From: an uncultured Burkholderiales bacterium
Lineage (GTDB): Bacteria; Pseudomonadota; Gammaproteobacteria; Burkholderiales; Burkholderiaceae
NCBI GenBank assembly: GCA_903845315.1
Contig: CAIMWY010000091.1
Coordinates: 1 to 5,697, forward strand
Reading direction: 5' to 3'
Length of the DNA: 5,697 bases
Position 1 is the stretch's first letter, and each line of letters begins with the position of its first letter. This document shows, in pieces, positions 1 to 5,697 of the stretch. Below the pieces are notes generated by a model. The model was not told where the DNA came from. It ran no database searches and saw only the letters and a program-made list of their open reading frames with translations. The translations under genes and the position numbers were made by a program.

Positions 1-56
1 GACGGCATACGAGATCATAGCCGGTGACTGGAGTTCAGACGTGTGTCTTCCGATCT
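1..56 (+). other. Illumina P7/TruSeq adapter contamination (not biological)
   Basis: Bases 1-15 match the 3' part of the Illumina P7 oligo (ending CATACGAGAT). Bases 16-23 (CATAGCCG) sit where the i7 index belongs. Bases 24-56 match the TruSeq read-2 adapter (GTGACTGGAGTTCAGACG onward, ending TTCCGATCT), except that one C is missing near 45 (GTGTG-TCTTCC instead of GTGTGCTCTTCC). The reverse complement of the index, CGGCTATG, is the one I recall as TruSeq HT index D709. The order P7-index-read-2 site-insert is exactly that of a library molecule, so this is untrimmed adapter at a contig end. The missing base is typical of an oligo synthesis deletion. The identification is very secure; only the index name rests on memory. 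Confidence 0.98.
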
Positions 57-800
57 CCTGAATTTTTGTTACGGCGAGAAACACGAGGTATCCGCTTCCA
101 ACTCGAAATGCTCAAACCAGACTTGGCTCAACAAGCAAAAGGCATTGAACATACCGTGGTGGTTTTTGGCAGTGCGCGTTTTCGCAGCGCTGAAGTTGCT
201 GCCCAGCAATTAACTCTGGCACAACAAGAAGGCGCCCCCGAAGCGCTTGCACATGCACACACGATGGTTCGAAACGCCCATTTCTACGAACAAGCACGTG
301 AGCTTGGTAAAACCATCACATGTCACACATTGTCAGAAACCCACGGCAACAAGATGTTTATTTGCACTGGCGGTGGCCCCGGCATCATGGAGGCCGCTAA
401 CCGGGGTGCCTATGAAGCGGGTGGCATTAGCGTCGGACTCAATATCGCTTTGCCTCATGAACAGTCCCCCAACCCATATATCACGCCAGGTTTAAGTTTC
501 AAGTTTCATTACTTTGCCCTGCGCAAAATGCATTTCATGATGCGCGCCAAAGCCTTGGTAGCTTTTCCTGGTGGTTTTGGCACGTTGGATGAACTGTTTG
601 AGACCCTCACCTTGATTCAGTGCAAAAAAGCCAAACCTGTTCCTATTGTGTTGTTTGGCACAGACTACTGGAAGCGCTTATTCAACCCAGATGTGTTGGT
701 AGAAGAAGGTGCAATTTCAGTCGAAGATTTAGAACTTTTCAAATACGTAGACAGCGTAAATGACGCTTGGCACATCATTCGTGATTTTTACCGATTCTGA
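57..800 (+). CDS. LOG-family (TIGR00730-type) Rossmann-fold protein, 5'-truncated
   Basis: The native part is 247 residues, from Pro (CCT at 57) to the TGA at 798-800. Visible motifs are a leading FLLRRETRGIRFQLE segment typical of the longer proteobacterial LOG proteins, a Rossmann strand VVVFGSAR (about native residues 34-41), the nucleotide-binding GGGPGIMEAANRGA (from 369), LPHEQSPNPYIT, an FALRKMHFMM helix carrying the conserved Arg, and the signature PGGFGTLDE (567-593) with the conserved Glu. LOG proteins hydrolyse cytokinin riboside 5'-monophosphates or related nucleoside monophosphates to the free base and ribose 5-phosphate, in the cytoplasm. Many were first misnamed lysine decarboxylases. 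The exact substrate here is unknown. The true start is missing, probably a few dozen residues upstream. An apparent GTG start at 24 lies inside adapter sequence and is an artefact. The 3' end overlaps the converging MFS gene by 26 bases. Confidence 0.93.
   Translation, partial: PEFLLRRETRGIRFQLEMLKPDLAQQAKGIEHTVVVFGSARFRSAEVAAQQLTLAQQEGAPEALAHAHTMVRNAHFYEQARELGKTITCHTLSETHGNKMFICTGGGPGIMEAANRGAYEAGGISVGLNIALPHEQSPNPYITPGLSFKFHYFALRKMHFMMRAKALVAFPGGFGTLDELFETLTLIQCKKAKPVPIVLFGTDYWKRLFNPDVLVEEGAISVEDLELFKYVDSVNDAWHIIRDFYRF
775..800. other. Tail-to-tail overlap of LOG and MFS coding ends
   Basis: The LOG stop (TGA, 798-800, + strand) lies beyond the MFS stop (TGA read from 777 to 775, - strand), so the last 26 bases are coding on both strands. 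No inverted repeat followed by a T-run is visible at or around this point, so no intrinsic terminator separates the two converging transcripts. Confidence 0.85.
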
Positions 801-1926
801 GCAAGTAAGCGCTGCGCGAACCTAGTCCGACAACGGCTGACACGCACCAAAATACCCCACCGATACCCACCAGTGCACCTGCAGCACCAAACACAATCGG
901 CATCAGCACACTCGATGCGTTAATGCCCATCAAACGCAAGCCAATGGCCTCCCCATGTCGCGACTCCGGCGTGATTTGGTGCAAGGTACTCATCACCATG
1001 GGTTGCACGGATCCAAGCGAAAAACCCAACAAGACAGAGCAGCATCCCATGCTCAGAGCTGAGTTCATAAAAGGATAAAGCGCTAAGAATACCGAGGTGG
1101 CCAACATCGCGCCTGTAAGGACCTGCCACTCATGCAAACGCGCCACCAAAAATGGCAAGCCAATTCGAATCAAGGCTGCAGCAATGGCAAAGGCCCCCAA
1201 TATCGAACCTATGGCCGACGCACTTAAACCTTTTTCATGTCCGATGATGGGCACCACAAAGGTATGCACGTCCCAACATGCCGATAAAAACCAGTTCACC
1301 AACATCAGTCGGCGAAACATCGGTGCATTCAACAAGTCCCAAGCACTATTGTTCTCATGTCCTTCGGGTTTGATATAACTTGGCAACTCGGGGGTTTTTC
1401 TTACCCACACCCAAGTGAGCAGGGGTAAAACAGCCATGGCGCCATAAGCCCATTGAAACCCTGCATGGTCAATCAATAAACCCGCAGTAAACGGACCAAT
1501 GAAATTGGAAATAGCAGGGCCAATTGCCAACCAACTGAAGGCTTGCTTGAGTTGTGTGAGGTCTTGTGCTGCCCGCCCTACATGACGCTGTAAGGCGATG
1601 ACCGCTGCACCTGTGGCACCGCCAGTTAATAGTGCACTCACGCACAGGACCGGGAAAATTGGCCAGACGGCAGCCATGCCTGCACCAACAAAAGAAGTCA
1701 GAACACTCCACATGACCGGACGCTTTAAACCATGCAGATCTGCATAGCGTCCAGCAGGCAAGGCCAAGAAAACTTGGGTCAAGGCAAACAGGGCCAACAG
1801 CACCCCCACCGCAACCGGGCTTTGCCCGCTGCGCAAGGCCATCAAGGGCGCTGCCATCCGCATGCCAGTCATGCAAGCGTGCAGGCATACCTGGCCAGCT
1901 ATCAACTTCGCGAGTTCACGCTTCAC
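775..1926 (-). CDS. MFS transporter (major facilitator superfamily, probable efflux type)
   Basis: This is a 383-residue integral inner-membrane protein, close to the usual 12-helix MFS length of about 400. Hydrophobic helices run throughout, with a more polar central loop around residues 176-200 dividing two six-helix halves. The MFS motif A between helices 2 and 3 is clear: GRYADLHGLKRP at about 59-70, with the conserved Gly, Asp63, Gly66 and Lys/Arg68-69. Such proteins move small solutes using the proton gradient. The substrate cannot be read from sequence, and drug/metabolite export is only a guess. The start is GTG at 1926-1924, chosen because it overlaps the rmuC stop (GTGA) and because the next Met (residue 19) falls inside the first helix. 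Only a weak purine-rich stretch (GAAGAAG) lies upstream, so translation probably depends on coupling to rmuC. It is the last gene of the operon. Confidence 0.9.
   Translation of the reverse strand: MKRELAKLIAGQVCLHACMTGMRMAAPLMALRSGQSPVAVGVLLALFALTQVFLALPAGRYADLHGLKRPVMWSVLTSFVGAGMAAVWPIFPVLCVSALLTGGATGAAVIALQRHVGRAAQDLTQLKQAFSWLAIGPAISNFIGPFTAGLLIDHAGFQWAYGAMAVLPLLTWVWVRKTPELPSYIKPEGHENNSAWDLLNAPMFRRLMLVNWFLSACWDVHTFVVPIIGHEKGLSASAIGSILGAFAIAAALIRIGLPFLVARLHEWQVLTGAMLATSVFLALYPFMNSALSMGCCSVLLGFSLGSVQPMVMSTLHQITPESRHGEAIGLRLMGINASSVLMPIVFGAAGALVGIGGVFWCVSAVVGLGSRSAYLLRIGKNHE
1923..1926 (-). promoter_or_regulatory. GTGA stop/start overlap, rmuC to MFS
   Basis: The rmuC TGA (1925-1923) and the MFS GTG start (1926-1924) share bases. 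This arrangement usually lets a terminating ribosome restart on the next gene. It supports the GTG start choice and a common transcript. Confidence 0.75.
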
Positions 1927-2384
1927 GGGGCATCTGCTTCTTCGGGCTCGTCAAGCATCGGCAGCAGCGCTTGTGCTTCGCCTTCGGGTAAAGCCTCAAC
2001 ATTTTTCAAGGCGCGTCGCATTTGCCTGCTGCGGGTGTCGGCGCGGTCTAGGGTGTCAGCAGCTTTTTGCACTTGCTCGCGCACCTTTTCCACCCAGTCG
2101 CCATAGCGTTCGAACTCGGTTTTAACTGCGCCCAAGACCTTCCACACCTCGGAAGCTTGTTGCTCCAAAGCCAAGGTGCGAAACCCCATGTGCAAGCTGT
2201 TGAGCATAGCCAGCAAGGTGGTCGGACCCGCCAGGGTGACACGATAGTCGCGCTGCAAGCTGTCCATCAAGCCAGGTCGACGCAGCACCTCCGCATAGAG
2301 TCCTTCCACAGGTAAAAACAATATCGCGAAATCGGTGGTATGCGGTGGCGCCAGATAACTCTCGGCAATGCTCTTGGCTTCGGA

Positions 2385-2387
2385 TCA
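2385..2387 (-). other. rmuC: Premature in-frame TGA within rmuC
   Basis: The - strand reads GCG CGT ATC TGA TCC GAA GCC, giving A-R-I-stop-S-E-A. No frame change occurs, and family-like sequence continues without loss on both sides. A single base change (A instead of G at + strand position 2387) would restore CGA (Arg). Confidence 0.92.
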
Positions 2388-3169
2388 GATACGCGCCTCC
2401 AAGGCCTTTGCAGCGAGCTCAGCCGCTAAGACATCGGCACGGTCATGGGCATCCAGCAATCGCTCGTAATCATCGCGTGGAAACTTGGCATCAATGGGCA
2501 ACCACACTGGTTCCCCGTCTTGGCCACCTCTGCCAGGAAAGCGAATCGCAAAATCCACCCTTTGGTTACTGCGAGGCTTGGTCTCCACCTGCTTGGCATA
2601 TTGCTCCACGGTGAGCACCTGCTCCAACAAGGCCTCCAGTTGTACCTCGCCGAACATGCCGCGGGTTTTGACGTTGGTCAGCACCCGCTGCAAACTGCCC
2701 ACGCCATCGGCTAACTTTTGCATTTGTCCTAACCCTTTGTGCACTTGCTCTAGGCGCTCGGCCACTTGCTTGAAACTCTCAGACAAACGCTTCTCCAGCG
2801 TGGTTTGCAACTTCTCGTCCACCGTGCGGCGCATTTCGTCAAGCTTTTCTGCGTTACTGCGCTGCAACTGTTGCAATTGCTGGTTCAAAGTGTCGCCAAT
2901 GGACTTTTGCATCAAGGTCAACTGCTGAACTTGGCTTTGCTGAAACGTTGCCAAATTTTGGGTCAGCTCTTGGCGCCCACCACGCGATGATTCGCTGATG
3001 TCGTGGCGCAACTCACGCTCCATGCGTTCAAGCTTGTCTTGCATATTCTGCAAACTGAGCAACAACGCAGTGTGCGCATCAGAATTGATTTGTCCTGAAC
3101 GGCGCAATATGACAAGCAGCAACGTAGCGTTCAAGACGCCAAGCGCAAACACCAACCCAAGCTCAAGAC

Positions 3170-3173
3170 TCAT
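3170..3173 (-). promoter_or_regulatory. ATGA stop/start overlap, dehydrogenase to rmuC
   Basis: The dehydrogenase TGA (3172-3170) overlaps the rmuC ATG (3173-3171). No Shine-Dalgarno-like sequence is evident just upstream of this ATG, so rmuC translation is likely coupled to the dehydrogenase. Confidence 0.78.
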
Positions 3174-4141
3174 GACAGCGAGTTCAACGGCGTCAGCGCC
3201 TTGCCTTGCGTGAAAAACGAAATCAAATTATCAGCGGCCAAATTGGCCATCGCTAAGCGCGTTTGAATGGACGAGCTGGCAATGTGTGGCGTCAGCACAA
3301 TATTGGGCACTGTCAACAAATCAGGATGGACTTTGGGCTCACCTTCAAAAACATCTAGACCTGCCGCTGCAATTTGACGCGCCCGTAAAGCCACCGCCAA
3401 GGCCGCATCGTCCACAATGCCCCCGCGCGCAATATTGACCAAGGTGGCTGTAGGCTTCATCTGGGACAATTCTGCTGCACCAATGGTGTGGTGCGAAGCA
3501 GCAGAATAAGGTACTACCAACATCACGTGATCAGCCGTGCGTAACAACTCTTCTTTGCTGACATAAGTGGCTTTGCATTGTGCTTCCAACTCAGGCGAAA
3601 GGCGTGAACGGTTGTGATAGATCACCTTCATGCCAAAGCCATGCGCCCCACGACGGGCTATGGCTTGACCAATGCGCCCCATCCCCAAAATACCCATCGT
3701 GCTGCCATGCACTTCGGCACCAGAAAACAGGTCATAGCGCCATTGCTTCCATTCGCCCCGGCGCAAATAGTGTTCGCTCTCAGTCATACGTCGCGCAGTG
3801 GCCATCAGCAAAGCAAAACCGAAATCAGCCGTGGTCTCAGTCAAGACATCTGGCGTGTTCGACGCCAACACGCCGCGTGCAGTCATGGTAGGCACGTCAA
3901 AGTTGTTAAAGCCCACCGCCATGTTGGCGCACATTTTGAGATCTGGACAGGCCTCCAAGACCTCAGCATCCACGGGTTCGGTTCCCATCGTGAAAGCGCC
4001 AACGTGTTGTGCCAAGGCTGCCGTCCAAGTTGCCTTGGTCCAAGGATGATCGGCTTGGTTATCAGTCACCTCAAAGTGCTCCGACAAGCGCTTCAATACG
4101 CTGTCAAAAATTGGACGTGCAACGATGATTTTGGATTTCAT
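3170..4141 (-). CDS. D-2-hydroxyacid dehydrogenase (glyoxylate/hydroxypyruvate reductase type)
   Basis: This 323-residue cytoplasmic enzyme has the normal length for the family, which interconverts 2-ketoacids and D-2-hydroxyacids with NAD(P)H. The substrate domain is at both ends, with conserved AVGFNNFDV (75-83), SNTPDVLTETTADF (94-107) and the C-terminal part. The Rossmann cofactor domain lies between, with GILGMGRIGQAIARR (150-164, GxGxxG at 153-158). After the second strand comes HNRSR (176-180); basic/Ser residues there, in place of an Asp, favour NADPH over NADH (inference). The catalytic triad is complete: Arg239 in NIARGGIVDD, Glu268 in DVFEGEP, and His286 in TPHIASS. The VGxNNxD and NRS signatures point to the GhrB/GyaR-like glyoxylate and hydroxypyruvate reductases rather than SerA or D-lactate dehydrogenase, but the exact substrate needs assay. 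Start is ATG at 4141, with a weak purine stretch (GAGAAAGAA) a few bases upstream. Confidence 0.94.
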   Translation of the reverse strand: MKSKIIVARPIFDSVLKRLSEHFEVTDNQADHPWTKATWTAALAQHVGAFTMGTEPVDAEVLEACPDLKMCANMAVGFNNFDVPTMTARGVLASNTPDVLTETTADFGFALLMATARRMTESEHYLRRGEWKQWRYDLFSGAEVHGSTMGILGMGRIGQAIARRGAHGFGMKVIYHNRSRLSPELEAQCKATYVSKEELLRTADHVMLVVPYSAASHHTIGAAELSQMKPTATLVNIARGGIVDDAALAVALRARQIAAAGLDVFEGEPKVHPDLLTVPNIVLTPHIASSSIQTRLAMANLAADNLISFFTQGKALTPLNSLS

Positions 4142-4173
4142 ATAAGTTCTTTCTCAATCAATGTCAGGCTGGC
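4142..4173 (-). promoter_or_regulatory. 32-base gap with weak ribosome-binding region before the dehydrogenase
   Basis: This is the only non-overlapping junction in the operon. Reading on the - strand, the antiporter ends with TAA (4176-4174). A short stretch containing GAGAAAGAA, a poor Shine-Dalgarno match, then precedes the ATG at 4141. I see no hairpin plus T-run and no clear -35/-10 pair, so co-transcription is likely and independent initiation is not supported. Confidence 0.4.
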
Positions 4174-5502
4174 TTATTCAAGCATTTGAAGTTTTCTAGC
4201 CCACCACGGCGTCATGGCTGGCAACAAGGTCAGGGTCCAAATTACAACCCAAGCCGTCAGCGGCATGAGAGTGGTCATGTTGGGAAATTGGGCCACGGTG
4301 ATCACCGCAAGAACCACAGGAATCACCCCTGTCTCGCGCACTGCGCACAAAAACATTTTTTCTTGCCAGCAGATCGCTGTGGGCAGCAATGCCACCCACA
4401 CCGCCAACGGACGGGCAACAAAAATAAACAGCAATGACACGCCAAGCCCAAGCCACAGGGTATCGAGCAAAGCATCTAGGGTCACAAAGGGGCCAACCAT
4501 CATGAAAATTGTGGGTTTGGCCACGCTTTCAATTTTGACCTCCATGCTATGCAACAAACCATGGAATTGATGCGACCCATGGTTGAAATTGGCTAACAAA
4601 CCTGCGACGAAGGCTGCTAGAAATCCGTTGCCGTGTATGGCCTGTGCGAGCACAAACGTCACCAAGGGAAGCGCCAACACAATGGCAAAGTCATAGGGTT
4701 TTTCATGTTCAGCTCTGTCGCCTTGCCCCGACTTGTAGCGTTCAAAGCTGTTCATGCCGAGCCAACCCACCATACCTGCCAACATACCAAACAAGATTTG
4801 CTCACCCAAATTGATCAAATTCGAGCCACTGAATAAACCCGCGCCTAAACTGGCCATGCTGTTGAGATCAACGCCAGCGGCGACCATCAGGCAGACCGCT
4901 GCAGTAAAAATGGCCCCTACTGCATCGTTCAAGGCACTTTCCGCAACTGACACATGTGCCACACGTTGGTAGTGCTGCTTGAAGCTAAGCTGTTTAAGTG
5001 TAGGAATCAAGGCGGCCGGATCTGTGGACCCTGTGATGGCCGCCAACAAAGCCGCTGTCGGACCATCCATACCCAGCCACATCAGCAACCCAAACATGAC
5101 GAAGAACGTCACCAAATAACCCAGCACTGCCAACATCAGAGTGGGGTAAGCAATTTGAAAAAATACTTTTCTTTCAATCTCATCCCCGCCAGATTTGAGA
5201 ATGACGGCTGCCAATGCCGTGCACACCACAACAGACAAAGTCAACTGAACAGACAACGGCGACAGTGCGTCGTGCAACACAATACCCACCAACAATTGCA
5301 GGGTGAAGTTAGGCAGCACAGTGCCTTCAGCAGCTTTGCTGCAGGCCCAGCCAAACAACAAAAATAAACCGATACACCAAAGGGACACCGCGATTGACGC
5401 TTCCACGCCATCCAAGCGGTGCAAATGCGTCAGCACATCTGGCGCGACTTGATTCAAGCCCCATGCCATCATAAACAAGACAAGCACCTTGGTGTAGTTC
5501 AT
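4174..5502 (-). CDS. Cation:proton antiporter, CPA1/NhaP-like (Na+/H+ exchanger family)
   Basis: This is a 442-residue inner-membrane protein with about 12-13 hydrophobic segments and almost no soluble tail. In ATG-based numbering it carries the CPA1 core signatures [10 protein letters not shown] (158-167), with the Thr-Asp of the unwound helix, and ESALNDAVG (188-196). The latter gives the Glu-x3-Asn-Asp (E188, N192, D193) that binds ion and proton in electroneutral NhaP-type exchangers. An Arg-containing late helix, [13 protein letters not shown] (about 387-399), corresponds to the conserved RG helix of the family, in variant form. A charged loop (about 252-270) separates the halves. The expected role is exchange of Na+ or K+ for H+ in pH and salt balance; the ion is not determinable here. 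ATG at 5502 is preferred over the GTG at 5514, which would add four residues, because the ATG forms an ATGA overlap with the upstream stop, as at other junctions in this operon. It ends with TAA. Confidence 0.91.
   Translation of the reverse strand: MNYTKVLVLFMMAWGLNQVAPDVLTHLHRLDGVEASIAVSLWCIGLFLLFGWACSKAAEGTVLPNFTLQLLVGIVLHDALSPLSVQLTLSVVVCTALAAVILKSGGDEIERKVFFQIAYPTLMLAVLGYLVTFFVMFGLLMWLGMDGPTAALLAAITGSTDPAALIPTLKQLSFKQHYQRVAHVSVAESALNDAVGAIFTAAVCLMVAAGVDLNSMASLGAGLFSGSNLINLGEQILFGMLAGMVGWLGMNSFERYKSGQGDRAEHEKPYDFAIVLALPLVTFVLAQAIHGNGFLAAFVAGLLANFNHGSHQFHGLLHSMEVKIESVAKPTIFMMVGPFVTLDALLDTLWLGLGVSLLFIFVARPLAVWVALLPTAICWQEKMFLCAVRETGVIPVVLAVITVAQFPNMTTLMPLTAWVVIWTLTLLPAMTPWWARKLQMLE
5499..5502 (-). 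promoter_or_regulatory. ATGA stop/start overlap, upstream small protein to antiporter
   Basis: The upstream frame ends with TGA (5501-5499), sharing bases with the ATG at 5502-5500. This supports both the reality of the upstream coding frame and ATG as the antiporter start. An alternative GTG at 5514 would instead give a 16-base overlap. Confidence 0.62.
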
Positions 5503-5697
5503 GACAAACTGCACTCTGGCGACTCGATATCAAACACTTGACGCAAATAAGCCAAATATTTTTGGTCTTCGCACATATTCTTCGATGGAGTGTCCGATAA
5601 CTTGGTGACAGGCTGACCGATGCACTCAAGCTGAACCCCAGGGTTGCGGCACTTGAATTTGTATGAGACCTGCGCACTAGGAAACTGATGCAACACC
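5499..5697 (-). CDS. Unrecognised protein with four Cys, C-terminal part (5' end off the window)
   Basis: An open frame of 65 codons runs from the window edge to TGA at 5501-5499. The first complete codon is GTG at 5696-5694, but one base from the edge it is as likely an internal Val as a start, so I treat the gene as partial. The visible protein is polar and soluble-looking, with four Cys at about residues 16, 25, 42 and 62 ([29 protein letters not shown]). It ends in a predicted helix ([13 protein letters not shown]) and a short tail. Paired Cys would suit a secreted or periplasmic disulphide protein or a metal site, but no signal peptide is in view and no CxxC motif is present. I do not recognise the family. 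Support for coding comes from the ATGA overlap with the antiporter and the continuous frame; longer frames on the same bases look like shadows. Confidence 0.6.
   Translation of the reverse strand, partial: VLHQFPSAQVSYKFKCRNPGVQLECIGQPVTKLSDTPSKNMCEDQKYLAYLRQVFDIESPECSLS

Larger units (their letters stand above)
1923..3173 (-). pseudogene. rmuC: DNA recombination protein RmuC, interrupted by one in-frame TGA
   Basis: The reading frame runs from ATG at 3173 to TGA at 1923 with one internal TGA (2387-2385). It therefore gives 262 residues, a stop, then 153 residues in the same frame; E. coli RmuC is about 475 residues. The N-terminus is one membrane helix (about 5-23, then RR), followed by a long Gln/Leu/Glu-rich coiled coil (about 35-150). 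The conserved RmuC core follows: KTRGMFGEVQLEALLEQVL (169-187), RVDFAIRFPGRGG (205-217) and WLPIDAKFP (224-232), a nuclease-like region. After the stop the family sequence resumes at once: SEAKSIAESYLAPPHTTDFA, then FLPVEGLYAEVLRRPG and GPTTLLAMLNSLHMGFRTLA. The family normally has Arg at the stop position, so CGA to TGA is the simplest change. RmuC is linked to limiting inversions and rearrangements at short inverted repeats. The start overlaps the preceding gene's stop (ATGA). The break may be a true mutation, a strain variant or a sequence error; the intact reading on both sides suggests it is recent or false. Confidence 0.9.

Noticed and set aside
24..56. GTG at 24 as the true start of the LOG gene
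   Set aside because: It is inside the Illumina adapter; the native protein reading begins only at 57.
800..850. Possible terminator after the LOG gene (AGCGCTGCGC region)
   Set aside because: Only a very short self-complementary core without a stable stem or T-run; the bases are also MFS coding sequence.
1923..2321. Separate 132-residue gene starting at TTG 2321
   Set aside because: The TTG falls in the middle of a continuous RmuC domain (FAILFLPVEG), has no ribosome-binding sequence before it, and homology extends upstream to the TGA. It is the 3' half of rmuC.
2385..2387. TGA in rmuC as selenocysteine or as a sense codon under an alternative genetic code
   Set aside because: RmuC is not a known selenoprotein and the family has Arg at this site. 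The LOG, MFS, dehydrogenase and rmuC genes here all end with TGA as a normal stop, so a recoded TGA is not supported.
2840..2960. Repetitive-looking CTGCAACTG/TTGCAATTGC stretch
   Set aside because: It encodes the Gln/Leu-rich coiled coil of RmuC (LNQQLQQLQRSN) and is explained by protein composition, not by a DNA repeat or regulatory element.
3614..4189. 191-residue + strand frame opposite the dehydrogenase, with smaller ones at 3580-3891 and 3798-4049
   Set aside because: It lies entirely on the complement of a gene with complete catalytic motifs. Its protein is low in recognisable structure and its composition is that of an antisense shadow.
4954..5367. 137-residue His/Gln-rich + strand frame opposite the antiporter
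   Set aside because: The His/Gln richness arises from reading the complement of hydrophobic membrane-helix codons. It is antisense to a well-supported antiporter gene.
5327..5677. 116-residue - strand frame covering the antiporter start and the upstream protein
   Set aside because: It is out of frame with the clear antiporter coding region and has no recognisable motif. The 65-codon frame that ends in an ATGA overlap is the better candidate.

Overview
The window looks like one small assembled contig from a Gram-negative bacterium. It most resembles a betaproteobacterium of the order Burkholderiales (Comamonadaceae/Limnohabitans-like). This placement is inferred from protein character, moderate GC and gene style; no database search was possible. 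The first 56 bases are not biological: they are an Illumina P7/TruSeq adapter with an 8-base index. Native DNA begins at about position 57.

Layout: on the + strand, 57-800 is the 3' part of a LOG-family (TIGR00730-type, 'lysine decarboxylase-like') Rossmann-fold gene whose 5' end was lost to the adapter junction. All other genes are on the - strand and run toward it. In transcription order (right to left) they are: the end of an unrecognised small Cys-containing protein (5697-5499), a CPA1-type cation:proton antiporter (5502-4174), a D-2-hydroxyacid dehydrogenase of the glyoxylate/hydroxypyruvate reductase type (4141-3170), rmuC broken by one in-frame TGA (3173-1923), and an MFS transporter (1926-775). 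Three of the four junctions are 4-base stop/start overlaps (ATGA, ATGA, GTGA) and the fourth is a 32-base gap, so this reads as a single operon whose promoter lies outside the window. The operon converges on the LOG gene, with a 26-base tail-to-tail overlap.

The genes do not form an obvious pathway: ion/pH homeostasis, 2-keto/2-hydroxyacid redox, DNA maintenance and solute export sit together in what looks like a housekeeping operon. I found no mobile element, CRISPR array, RNA gene, riboswitch or convincing terminator, and no gene-free stretch longer than about 60 bases. I see no evidence of a new biological system. The points deserving attention are the adapter contamination, the artificial chimeric N-terminus it creates in the LOG gene, and the nonsense codon in rmuC, which may be real or a sequence error.
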